Assembly: GCA_900088475.1 (NCBI GenBank)
Contig: FLMG01002084.1
Coordinates: 5,001-39,124 of the forward strand
Reading direction: 5' to 3'
Origin: Hyphochytrium catenoides
Lineage: Eukaryota > Sar > Hyphochytriomycetes > Hyphochytriales > Hyphochytriaceae
Length of the DNA stretch: 34,124 nucleotides
Of the stretch, positions 22,181 to 32,660 are shown piece by piece. The notes under the pieces were generated by a model that had not been told where the DNA came from, did not search any database, and was given only the letters and a program-made list of their open reading frames with translations. The position numbers and the translations under genes were made by a program. Each line of letters begins with the position of its first letter. The stretch's first letter is position 1.

Positions 22181-22929
22181 CCTTGCGAAGCCACCGGTGC
22201 AGCACTTTGCTCTGACACTCCTGCACTGGTGGTCTCGTGCTCCTCGACAGCACTAACCAAGCAGACAGAGAGAGCTTCTTTCCGTGATTGTGTCTCTCTC
22301 CTTTTCTTGTCTGGCAAGCGCGTAGGGAGGAAGACCGGACGGTGATGGATGCAGATGAAGAAGATCTTCCAATAATTGTGAAGCTTTTTGTCTTCAGCTT
22401 CGGTCTTCCGCGCCTGCTCTTGAGGTCGGAGCTCAACATTATTGCGATGATCGATGGACAAGACAGAGTAGGATAGAGAGATTGGCACTACGGAAAAAGA
22501 GATAGGACATATTGTGGGGGACTAGTTTTTTCTAGGTGCGAAGAGATGTTAGGTCAAGCGAGACAGAGGGGAGAGAGATGCAGGAGAGACAGTAAGGGAG
22601 GGAGGGGAGAGGGAGGATTCAGGGTAAAGTTCCTGTGGCTGGTGGGAAATAAATCACAACCATCAAATATGGTGATAACCAATGTCTATTACAAAATGAT
22701 AACCGATAGAGGATATAAACTAGCCGTTAAGGGCTATTGATTCGTAAAGAGACTTGAAGACTCCTTGAGATTGATGAGCCGTTTCGGGGTGACAGAGGGG
22801 AGAGAGAGAAGCAGAAAAAGAGAGAGAGAAAGAGAGAGAGTGAGGGGCAGAAAAAGAGAGAGAGGGGGCAGAAAAAGAGAGAGAGAGAGAGCGAAAAAGA
22901 GAGAGGGAGAGAGGGGCAGAAAGAGAGAG

Positions 22930-22960
<31 letters not shown>

Positions 22961-24137
22961 GAGAGAGGGGCAGAAAGAGAGAGAGAGTAAGAGAATGAGA
23001 GGGAGAAAGAGAGTAAGAGAATAAGAGGAGGGAGAAAGAGAGAAAGAGAATGAGTAGAGGGAGAAAGAGAGAAAGAGAGAGAGGGAGAACGAACGCTCAG
23101 GAGGAAAGAGACAAGCGAAGGTAGAGAGAATGTCAGGGGGAAGCAGAGAAATGGGAGCTGAACAACAAGAAGGAAAGAAGCGAGGTCTGGGGCTGCAGTG
23201 GGAGGAGGAGAGATGGACGGAGGAAAGGATCTTATCCGACAACGCAAGCAGAAGCTACTCGCAGGCTTGGCCACGGTTAACCATTATCATCTCCTTCTGC
23301 CTCTTGATCGCCCGCCATCACCACACTCCTCGCCGCAGCTGTTGGAGGGAAGTGGGGGATGAAGAATGATCTTCTAGGACGAGCAACATTGGGGAACAGA
23401 CCAAGGGAGACGAGACGGCAGGACAAGGAAAGAGAAGGAGAAGGACCACATAGAAGATGATGATGGCGCCACCAGCGATGGAAGCAAACAGGCTTAGTAG
23501 ATGAATAAAGGGGAGAAGAAGAGAAGGTAAGGAGGCCGCCCTGCCGATAGATACTTCATGTGCATGCCTTGTCTTCTACAACTTCTATCCCTGCCGCCCA
23601 GGACATCTAATGAAAATGGCTCTCACTATAGCTCAGCTGTCCGCTGCAGCACTGGTCCTCTGCTTCTGGTGTCCGCTCCTGATGATCGCCTAGCTATTGG
23701 TCCGTTCCTTTGAGTGGCAGCATCAGTAGCTTCGTCCTCCATCCTCTCCATCCTCCTCCTCTCCTTCTCTTCTTCTCTCACCTAGCTTCTCCTATGTCTC
23801 TTGGTCTCTAAGCTTTCTGGCGCCTTGTTCAACGAACTCCTTTAGCTCTTACTGTCCACTCTGATAGGAAGATGAGCACTTAAAGACCAGCAGAAGGCCT
23901 GCTTGCTGCTAATGATCCAAAGGAGAGCGCCTTTAACTAGGGAATAATAAGCAACGTTGAGAGAGATGCTGAAAGCCATCCGGCTGCTTGCTTCAAGGAA
24001 AGAAGATAAAGGACAGGATCATGATAGACGAAAGTCCGAAGAGGTTAGTCATCAGGCGCGCTCCCCTATATCAGCCAAGGAAGGGAAGAGGGAGATGAGG
24101 ATATGTCAGTCCGAGAGAGCAAAGCTTATCTGACCCC
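22181..24137. other. Divergent intergenic region, FARSA and the RCC1 gene
   Basis: Nearly 2 kb with a long GA tract at 22791-23093. The remainder is unique sequence and should contain both promoters and the 5' UTRs. Open frames at about 22069-22488 and 23130-23369 lack domains. Those over the GA tract are Ser-Leu or Arg-Glu repeats. Confidence 0.5.
22791..23093. repeat. Long (GA)n tract with GGGGCAGAAA interruptions
   Basis: Purine-rich on the + strand. GA blocks are separated by a recurring GGGGCAGAAA-type spacer (several copies between 22845 and 22980), and later by GAATGAG or GTAAGAG spacers. It thus has a higher-order repeat unit of roughly 30-60 bp on top of the dinucleotide. Confidence 0.92.
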
Positions 24138-27100
24138 ATGGTCCTACGGCAGAAACGGAAGCCCACGACGGCATCAGTCCCTTCTCTTGCGAGCGAGCTT
24201 TCTGATCAGGATGAAGACGACGACTTGGAGAGGGAAGAGAGCGAGCAGGAGGAGGACGGAGATGATGAAGAGCTTGAAGCTGCAGTATACGACGATCCAG
24301 AGATAAGGAAATCTGTGGAGGTAGGTAGCTACCGGGATGAAGAGATTAGGAGGTTTAGGAGACAGGGGCGCCGCTGCAGGCTGAACTGAAGCATTGGTCG
24401 CGCTCTTGCAAAGTAGATGGGCAGCCCCGGACGATATCGCACTTCGCATCGTCCTCAAACATGTAGAGAGTTAGGGAGCGGAGCATGCGACCTCATGAGC
24501 ATGGGACTTGCAGTCTCTCTACTCTCTTCTTTTTTATTAAACCCTCACCCTATGTGTGGTGGCGACTCCTCCCTGTCCTATCAACTTAGGGCTGGCTTAT
24601 TGCTGAGAGTCCGCGGACTCATCAGTTCTGGCGCCGGATAGACATCCGTCAGCTGAATAGAGTGCAGTTGACTGCCGTCATGGAGCACCTCGGTCGGTAT
24701 ATTGCACTTAATAAGCCTCTCATGAGTCTTCTTCTTCCTTCTGATGTTCTATCCACTTTTTCCCATTTTTTTACTTGTTTCCAACACCCTTCCTGTCATC
24801 ACGGCTGTCCCCTCTCCGGCCGGGCACATCTCTTTCTCTCTCTCTCTCCTTCTCTCTCCTGCTCTCCTCTCTCCAAATATTCCTACCAAGCCTTAGGCTT
24901 ATGTCTGAGCCTCTGACTAGCGCTATGTATTTTCCTCCAGATCTGCCGTGTGAAGGCCGAAAGACGGAGCTGATAGAGCGACTGCAGCAGTGGTTAGAGG
25001 AGACACCGCAGAAGGAGGGTGCAAAGAAAAGAAGAGAGGAAGAGGATGAGAGGAGCGAAGGTCAGATTGTGCTCATGTTTGTCCGTGCATCCTTTGCCTC
25101 TTCGTTGTTCCGTGCATCAGAAGAAGAGTAAATTCTGTGGACAACTCCTTTCCAGGCAATTACTTCGTCCATTATACCTCGTCCTTCATCGCCGCATGTC
25201 AACCACACGCGAGTCACATCTCTTTTCATCTCCTTTCTTTCTGCCTTCCTTCTGCTGATCCCCGCATTCAACAGCCTCAGGTACAGTCTTCTCCTTTGGC
25301 CGCAATGATCAGGGGCAACTTGGTAAGGAAGACACCGGGGAAAGTTTCTTCGCTAGAACATTTTTGCTTCTCCTATTGGCGCTCTATTACTTTCTTCTGT
25401 CCCGTCTGCTGAAGTCTGAATAGGACCTTGTCCACAGAATGGTGACACTTCTCTCTAACCAGCTTCAGCTTTTCGTCCGTCACTCCTACTCTATCTTCAC
25501 ACTTCTTCCCTTCTAGTTCCTCGGTCCTAGTCTTCTTGTTAGTTCTTGTCGCTATAATACTTGCGCCGCTGCTGCGTGCCTCTTATACTTCTCTTCTAAT
25601 GGTGTTGGCGCAATCTAACGTGTTGTTTTGCCATGACGAACCAGGTCTTGGCGATTTGACAGATAGATTGCGGCCAGAAGCAGTGAGCGCATTGACCGGA
25701 AAAAGAGTCCAAAGAGTGTTTGCGGTCGGTAGCATGAGAAAGGAGCGCAATCAATAGCTAACACCTCCCCGGGGTCGCCCCTGCTGTTTATGGCTTCGGG
25801 TCTTTTGCGGCTGTGCGTCCTATCTTCTTCCTTCTCCCCGGAGACGCACCCCTTTATCGCACTTATAGGCAGCTTCCTCCCTCGTTCTTGTTCTTCACCT
25901 AGCTTCAGAACTATTCCGTTCGTCTTTATCTAGGCTAAGGTACTGTCCTGTTAGGCCCAAGATGCAGCAGCGGCATGCGCGGTAACGGAAGCACACGAGC
26001 TCTACCAGTGGGGAAAGGCAGCTCAAAGGCCCACGAAGCAAGAGGTCGACGAGCGGAACAACAAGGAACAAGCTCATGAGGACGATGGGGAAGACTACTG
26101 TGAAAGAGATGAAAGAACAGAAGAGAGGAAGAAGTGCAATGCCTCCGGTGAGAGAAGCCTTGTCAATCTCTCCTGCCAGTCCGCGGATCATGAGCTAGAA
26201 GATCCGACGAGGCCTTTATTCGCGCTGCCGCTGTCTATCTCCTTCTCGCTGCGGAGAGGAGGAGTGGCGGAAGGAATAGCAGAAGTAGCGCTGTCGAACG
26301 TGAGATAATAAGCGCTGAAAGAGGCAATTAACCCTCCGAGGGATTGGTGTTTGACTCTGTTCACTTTGTTGATCCTTCTATGCCTCTTGCCATGGTGGCC
26401 CATTCGGCCTAAGTGTTCATTCTTTCTTCACTCTCATCTTTAACCACTCTCTTCCTCCTGAGCTTGCATCTCTGTGTCTCTCTCCCTCCTTCTCTCTTTC
26501 TTCTTCTTTATAGCGTCCGGATAATTTGTGTTCTCCTCCACTCACCTCTCTGGGTTTGCTCATCTTGTCCGATTTTAGGAGCGAGGGCATACTTTGGCGG
26601 TCACTACCTCTGGCCACTGCTTCGCATGGGGTTCCAATGACTGGGGACAGCTCGGCGTTAACACTACTTTGCAGGACAAAGAGGTAAGGCAAGCGCTGTA
26701 TGATTAGGGCTTGAAACCCAGAAAAGAATATAAGGGAAATGCATCAAAGATGCAAAATGGAGGAGACCTAGTAGAGGCAGTAACATCGGATCTTAGCCCG
26801 ACGACACTCTCGGTCTACTATGCTGACTAAGGTTACTGTCTGGCTGCCTGGGTAAATCTTCGTCATCTCCTCTCAGATCATAGCACGACAGGTTCTGCGG
26901 CTTGGCGGTCGAATATCCAGTGTGGCAGTCGGGCGGGCGCACAGCGTCGCCTTGACGTCACACGGGAAGGTCTTTGCTTGGGGTCAGACTTTAAGGTAAG
27001 GGATAGGAAGGAGAGGTGGAAAAACGACAGCTAGCGCCTTCTTCTTTCATTCCGTCCGTTGATGCTCCCCAGGCTCACTGATGCAGGGAGACAGCTCATT

Positions 27101-30100
27101 ACTCTTGTCTTACTCATTGCTCTTTCCTTCTGCTTCGCAATGACAGCGGCGCGCTTGGTGTGCAAGAAGTAGCAAGAGAAGGAATCAAAGACAAGAGACA
27201 AAGGTAAGAGCTTACGAACGATAGGAGGCGTCAGTGCATCTATCATTTTCGTCATCAGGAAGGGGAGGTACTCTGACCCAATGGAGGTTTCTGTTCCTCT
27301 TCCTCTTCTTGCCTTCTCCTCTTCACTATTTGTTTGCTATGGTCCTCTTCAAAACACCTCTCTACTATCTATTGACCGCTTAGCCGTAGCTCTCCCATCT
27401 TTTTTCTCGGGCTTGCTCCTCTTGCTTGCTGGCTGACTTTGCTCGGCATCTTGTTTTCCTTCCTTCTTTCTCGTTCGTTCCCACACTCCTCCAGATACTC
27501 ATGCGTGGTGCCGACGCCTGTTCTCGTCCTGCGAGGCGAGCTTGGGCCTCCTCTCTCTGTCCACCGAATCTCTTGCGGACCTTCTCATTCTGCGTGCATC
27601 ACGTCAGATGGGGAGCTCTTCACCTGGGGAAGTGCAGATGGCGGCAGGTCTCCCTTAACCTTCGCGCAGCTTCAACCTCGTTCTTCTCTCTCTTTCTCTG
27701 TTACCTTTCCTTCAGATCTCTCCTTCCCTTCCTTTCTTCTTCTTATATCTCTCTCGCTACTGAGTCGTCTGTCTGCAACTTTTGACCCGCGTTTACAATG
27801 ATTGTTGACTTCCGCTTTCTGTCTGCATTTCTGATTCTCGCCATAATACCTCTCACCTTCGTCTCTCCTTCTCTATAATAAAGGCTTGGGTTCACTCCTC
27901 CGGCGTCCCCTCAGTGGCAGCCTCGCCGTGTGCCTTATTTTGAAGGACTGAGAGTAATTGATATTGGCTGTGGGGCACAGTGCACGCTCTGCCTTGTACT
28001 CCCTTCTTCCTCCTCATCCTCTCTGGATCATCGTTCTCTTACTGGTGGGGCGGCGGCAGTATCATTTAGAGGCGCAGGATTATTTAGCGGTGACGGGGCT
28101 AACCATTCTGGTGGATGGGTACGTTCGTCTTCAGTTTTCTTCTCTCTGAGCGTAGGCGACTATCAGTATGCCTTCTATTCTCATTTCTACCGGGACTAAC
28201 GCCTTTACCTGGATGCTGCTTTCTGCTATTTCCTCCTATCACTCGCACAGACATTCTTTTTCTCTTTTCTTCCTCCAAATCTTTCCTTCCTATCTCGCTT
28301 ATTCTCTCTCTCCCCCTCTCTCTTTATTCTCCCAGGTCTACGCCTTTGGAACTGGCTCTCATGGCGAGGTATCTCACGACATTGAGCATTCTCTCTGCCG
28401 AATCACCTGTCTCACGAGTGTCGTTGAGTTCAGCATGACTTGCCTTCTTCGGTCTTATTTGGCTTGTTTAACCGGTCCTCCTTACCCTCTCTAGCGCATC
28501 TCTGCTACCCTTTCCTCGTGCTCATTATAATATCCTTATCTATTTTCTTGTGGTGAACAACGCCTGGCGGGTAATACACCGTTCTGAAGCTTGGACTGGG
28601 CCGATCTAGGATGTCCACATCCCAACCAGGTCCGTAGTTGATCATATCTTGTCAATGACCATGGCCCTTCGACTTCTCCTCTGTCTTCTTTCCCTATTCG
28701 TCCTCATTCTTGGACTCTCTTCTATGTCTCCGGGACGCTCCTGACGTCTGCAGAGATTGTCCTACTTCCACTTATTATCTCTTTGCCCCCTTTGTTGGTC
28801 TACCTCATAGAGTTACTTCAACGATTTGTCGCAAGTGGGACACGGGTCAAGCAAATCGCGGTGGGAGCAGATCATTGCGCAGCTATCTCAGCCTTGGGCC
28901 AGCAGGTAGGGACACAAAGGAACGAAGGCTGGGACCGATGGGACGGAAGAGAGAGGCCAAGCAAATAAAGCCAGCCGACGATCAGGTGAAGGAGAAGAGA
29001 GAGGGAGGGTGGGGGCAGAGAGCAGAGAGATGTGACAAAGTATGGATGTACCAAAGGATATCTGTTGCTGCTAGCGGGCAATAAAGCCTCGGCACACAGT
29101 CATTGAGGTCGCGGCATTTGACAACTGGTGGCTTGTTATGCTACGCCGCCGTTACTCTTACCTCGCAACTCTCGTCCGTATGTGATGTGTGAATAAAAAA
29201 GCTGTTTACATGGGGTAACAACGCCTGGGGAGGACTAGGACGAAAGACAAAAGATGTGATCGACGCTGAACCAGAGGTAACGTCATGCTTTGAGTTCTTC
29301 CCTGCTCAAGCTTGTTAGAGTTATCTGAGGTTGTTAGCGCAATTGAGATTAACTATTCGTTTCTCTCTCCTCTCTCTTCTATCCTTCCTATCTCTCTCTC
29401 TCTTTGTCAGGTCGTGCCACTGTCTGCCCTGGAGACGTCCTGGGCCCGTCAGGCGCCAGTAATATCCGTTGCATGTGGACACGGGTTCACTGTGGCTGCC
29501 ACGGTAAGCAACAAGGCCTGATCTTATACCGTCTCCCTCCTTTTTCACCGCCTCATGCTCCAAGTCTTTTGTCTCCCGACGATCAAAGCCGTACCTCCCA
29601 CTATTTCTTTCTTCTCCATTGTCGCTGCTAGGACTACTGTTCAGTGATTGAGCCTGTTCCGTTCTTCATCATGACCCAGAGCACCCAACCCGTTAGCCAA
29701 ACGTTCTCTCCACAACCTGGTGTTGTTGGCAGTTCTTGCTTGCTCTAGTGAACGTCTCTTCTTTCACACTTAGATCTTTTTATGGCCCGGCTGCTCACCA
29801 CTGTTGCCAATAACACTCTATAAACACTAGGGACAGTGGCAAGGGATGTCGAAAAGCTCTCACAACGCTTTAGTTAGCCAGTTGATGCAGGATGAGAAGT
29901 CAAGTCCATCCTCCATGCTCTCCTTTCAGGCAGAATATCGGCCTTTCTCCTCTTCTGTTCAGAGCGCTTCCACCGGCTTCACTCCTTTCCTGGCTTCCAG
30001 ACAGAGTGACAGAATGGCAACCGCGGCAGGCATTAGCAGAGGAGGGACAGCGACCTCTTCGTCACATGAAAGGAGAGGAGAGAGTAGAGCTTCTTCCAGC

Positions 30101-30427
30101 TATTCACAGCCCAGGCCGGGGCTGAACTCGGCGGGACAAGCCTCTCTGCTCTCCTATAAGTCCTCTTTGGGTCAACCGGAACACAACGGAGCAATTCAGG
30201 AAGAAAGACGACGAGCAAGGGAAAGGGTAGACGATACGCAAGGAACAGGAGATGAGGAACAGACTGGAGAAGACGAGGAAGATATCAGCCAATACTTCCA
30301 TCGTCCGCGATGCAGATTGGACAACTCTTGTCCTGGTTTTGAGCTCAACGGCCTGGCACCGACCGGCTACTTTCTATGTACGCACTGCGGCCATCGTCGA
30401 AGGGACCACACGGTCAAGGATACCTGA
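24138..30427 (+). CDS. SAP domain plus seven-bladed RCC1 propeller plus C-terminal Cys/His motif protein
   Basis: Proposed exons: 24138-24320, 24626-24692, 24941-25060, 25281-25322, 25645-25728, 25971-26299, 26579-26683, 26877-26995, 27147-27203, 27495-27647, 27884-28118, 28336-28368, 28590-28629, 28811-28905, 29202-29276, 29411-29503 and 29831-30427. All are GT..AG and in phase, total 808 residues. Residues 1-61 are basic then very acidic (Asp/Glu-rich). A SAP-like DNA/chromatin-binding motif spans about 68-102 (IRQLNRVQLTAVMEHL, then DLPCEGRKTELIERL). Seven RCC1 [VYF]-x-[WF]-G strands follow (FSFG, YQWG, FAWG, FAWG, FTWG, YAFG, FTWG), with CGxxH-type turns. The last strand VISVACGHGFTVAAT needs the N-terminal FSFG strand to close its blade, as in RCC1. 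The tail is Ser-rich, then acidic, ending in C771, C777, C793, C796, H798 and H803. A nuclear chromatin-associated role is inferred. Least certain joins: exon 1 to 2, exon 11 donor, exon 17 acceptor. Confidence 0.82.
24831..24875. repeat. (CT)n-rich run inside an intron
   Basis: Pyrimidine-rich stretch in the 24693-24940 intron of the RCC1 gene, about 65 nt upstream of the 3' splice site. It may serve as an extended polypyrimidine tract. Confidence 0.8.
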
Positions 30428-31246
30428 TTGATGACAGGAGTCGCTGCTGGGAGAAAGTAAAGAGAAGACGGCAAAGGAGGAAGAGACGGGCCTGGGAGAA
30501 GTAGGTTTAAGAAAGTCTAACAAGGCCTAACTAGAATAACAATAAGAATAGAGTTCTCACAGCGTACTTCCTCCCCTTTGCTGGTTGGCTAGTGGTTGGG
30601 ATGGAGGAATGAAGGACTTCTCCATCCTCCGGATCAAGAGATGCTATTGAAGCGCATCATGGAGACGGGCAGGCTATCCCAACGAGCAACACACTGAGAC
30701 AGTAGAGCATACAAGTTGAGCAAACGATTGTGTCATCATCGAGTCATCAACTACCGACAGACACATCTTTCACTCTCTCTTCAAACCAATATAAGGGCTC
30801 AACGACGACCACATCCAGGTCCGTCGTCGTGTCATGAAGCTAATAAGATGACTCCCAGTTTAGCTTATTATGATGAGTGCTAACAGAAGATAGTAAAAGA
30901 GTCGCCTTCGCTTCCAAGAGGCCCAACATCATCTTCTAGTTGTGGACACAAGGAAGAATATCAGTCACAGACTTCCTTCTTATTCTGTTTCTCTATTTGT
31001 TGCTCCTTGCAAGGTCGAGCTTCGGTGCGTGCTACTCCACCAAATGTGGATCACTGGATTGTCAACAAGACAATTCTTCTTAGGCTTGCGGGCATGGCCG
31101 GCAGCAACTTTGCTTCCGCGGATACCGACGCTATTTGGAGAAGTGCGTTGACTTGCGTTCTATCTGAATGTGCATGTACTGATGTTTAGTTCAGAAGAGA
31201 AGTTTGGCTCATGCCGCTTCCTTTAGATAGCATCTATCCCCCACCG
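30428..31246. other. Convergent 3'-3' gap
   Basis: About 820 bp between the RCC1 gene stop and the minus-strand stop at 31247. Open frames at 30942-31151 and 31007-31189 have no features. There is no GA tract and I see no RNA gene. It presumably holds the 3' UTRs of both genes. Confidence 0.45.
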
Positions 31247-31938
31247 TCATGTTGGATGGTACTGCTTGTCGAATCTATGGATGGCCCAAGCCAAATCCTG
31301 TGCTGCAGCTTTTGCCTGTTCAATTCCTGCTGCCCCCCATGAGGGGTTCTCCATCACCTTTTTCAACGATTCCCAACGTTTGTCCATGTTATCGGACATA
31401 TGTGAAGTACACGTAGTGAGACTCCATCACCAGCAAGAGTGAGAGCTTCTTTCAAGTCCTTCCCGGCTTGCTGTAACCCCCGGACGGCTGGGATTAGTTC
31501 ATTGTTGAATGAGGACCTTACTCCATCCAGTGTCAGAGATTCAGACCTCAGCTTGTCCTCCATATTACGTATATGGAGAGTAGCCTCTTGCTCTTTCGTG
31601 AAAACATCATTCCACGCATCTTTGATTGCCCTCTCTTGACGTCTTCTTCTGCCGGGTATGCGGTTGCGCAGAAATGCCACGACTGCTCTCGTGGCCTTTG
31701 ATAGCCCCTTTCTGATAGGATTTATTACCGAGGTTCTTGTTGATGATAATTGTCCTTTACGGATGAAGGTTGGCCGCCAAGCAGCTTGTGCAGTCCTGAC
31801 CTCGAAAGAAGAGAAAAGAAGAGAAAGGGCAAAAAAGAGTAACAGCCACAAGGTATAGCGGTGTCTCCGGCAGCTAGTCGTAGCTCTTGGCTTTCTTCTG
31901 CTTCCTCCACTATCGTCTTGCGCTTTATAAGTGGTCAT
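31247..31938 (-). CDS. Basic protein with N-terminal signal/anchor, possibly plastid-targeted
   Basis: The proposed start is ATG 31938. Exon 1 is 31938-31423 and exon 2 is 31357-31247, joined across a 65-nt GT..AG intron in phase, total 208 residues. Without that splice the frame stops at 31363, so the C-terminus is uncertain. A basic, polar N-terminus (about 27 residues) precedes a strong hydrophobic segment (YTLWLLLFFALSLLFSSF, about 28-45). A VRTAQA-A site that fits signal peptidase comes next. Then AWRPTF leads into a Ser/Thr/Arg/Lys-rich, acid-poor stretch resembling a transit peptide. From about residue 95 the protein is charged and helical (possible coiled coil), then has a short C-terminal helix with Trp and His. 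I recognise no family. An ER/plastid import role for the leader is inferred; a plain signal anchor is equally possible. Confidence 0.6.
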
Positions 31939-32368
31939 TATTGGAGAACAATCGAGAGAGAAGGAGAGAGAGAGAGGAAAAAGAGCAGAAAAGGTACACA
32001 GAGATTCGAAAGAACCGGGGCAGCGCGGCACGTCGTTGGGTTTGTGTTGTCCTAATTTTGAGCAGTCGTCTATTTTCCTCAAGAAAAAAGAGACTGACAC
32101 CTGAAGGTACACTGCTTCAAAGAGCAAGCCAGCAGCAGAAGATGGATAGGGAAGGAGAGAGAGAGAGAGGGAAAGAGAGAGAGGGAAAGCGAGAGAGGAA
32201 AGAGACAGAGAGAGAGAGAGAAGGAGAAAGAGAGAGAGAGAAGAAAGTAGAAGGGGAGAGAGGGAGAGGGGGAGAGAGAACGAGCGAGAGGCTCAGAGAC
32301 AAACACGAGGGCAGACAGACAGAGAGCAGCGTTCTAATATCATCGGTCTTCTTCTGTCACCTCTTTCT
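31939..32368. repeat. GA-rich 5' flank of the minus-strand gene
   Basis: Two purine-rich blocks on the + strand: 31953-31984, immediately upstream of the ATG at 31938, and 32150-32291, with strong GA runs. On the gene's sense strand this is a CT-rich leader, so at least the first block probably lies in the 5' UTR. The same frame extends upstream with another Met at 32127, but the added residues look like low-complexity leader and I do not include them. Confidence 0.8.
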
Positions 32369-32660
32369 CTAGTCTCTTGCGGTTGCCCTTCTTTCTTCCC
32401 TTTTCCTCCTTTTCATCTGTCGCTTGTGTTGCAGAGTTAGGTTAGGTAGGTCTCGGAGGCTATCGATCAACCATATTTCGGGGCACGACGATACGTGTTC
32501 TGGTCTGCTCTGCTTAGTCAGTGTTTCCCGGCGCAGTCTTCTTCCATTTTTGCCGCCGCCCTCTTTGTACCACTCACCACTGCCATTCCTTGATGTAAAG
32601 GCCGGGCTTGGCATGCTCGAGAGCGTACACTAGGAGTACCTCCTCCTCCTTCTTTGCCAT
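32369..32660 (-). CDS. Possible small two-exon gene, 73 residues
   Basis: Exon 1 (32660-32578) reads MAKKEEEVLLVYALEHAKPG and continues LYIKEWQ, up to a consensus GTGAGT donor. A 70-nt intron with CTGAC shortly before its AG leads in phase to exon 2 (32507-32369). Exon 2 ends in a strongly basic helix (KRQMKRRKREERR) before the stop. Ordinary codon composition, an ATG in fair context, a consensus donor and an intron length like those of the neighbours support it. I do not recognise a family, and the exon 2 acceptor is a choice among several AGs. Confidence 0.4.

Noticed and set aside
28168-28494. Open frame reading through the 28336-28368 exon to a stop at 28494
   Set aside because: Reading on past HGE destroys the RCC1 pattern, whereas splicing at GTATCT to 28590 restores GELGLG in phase.
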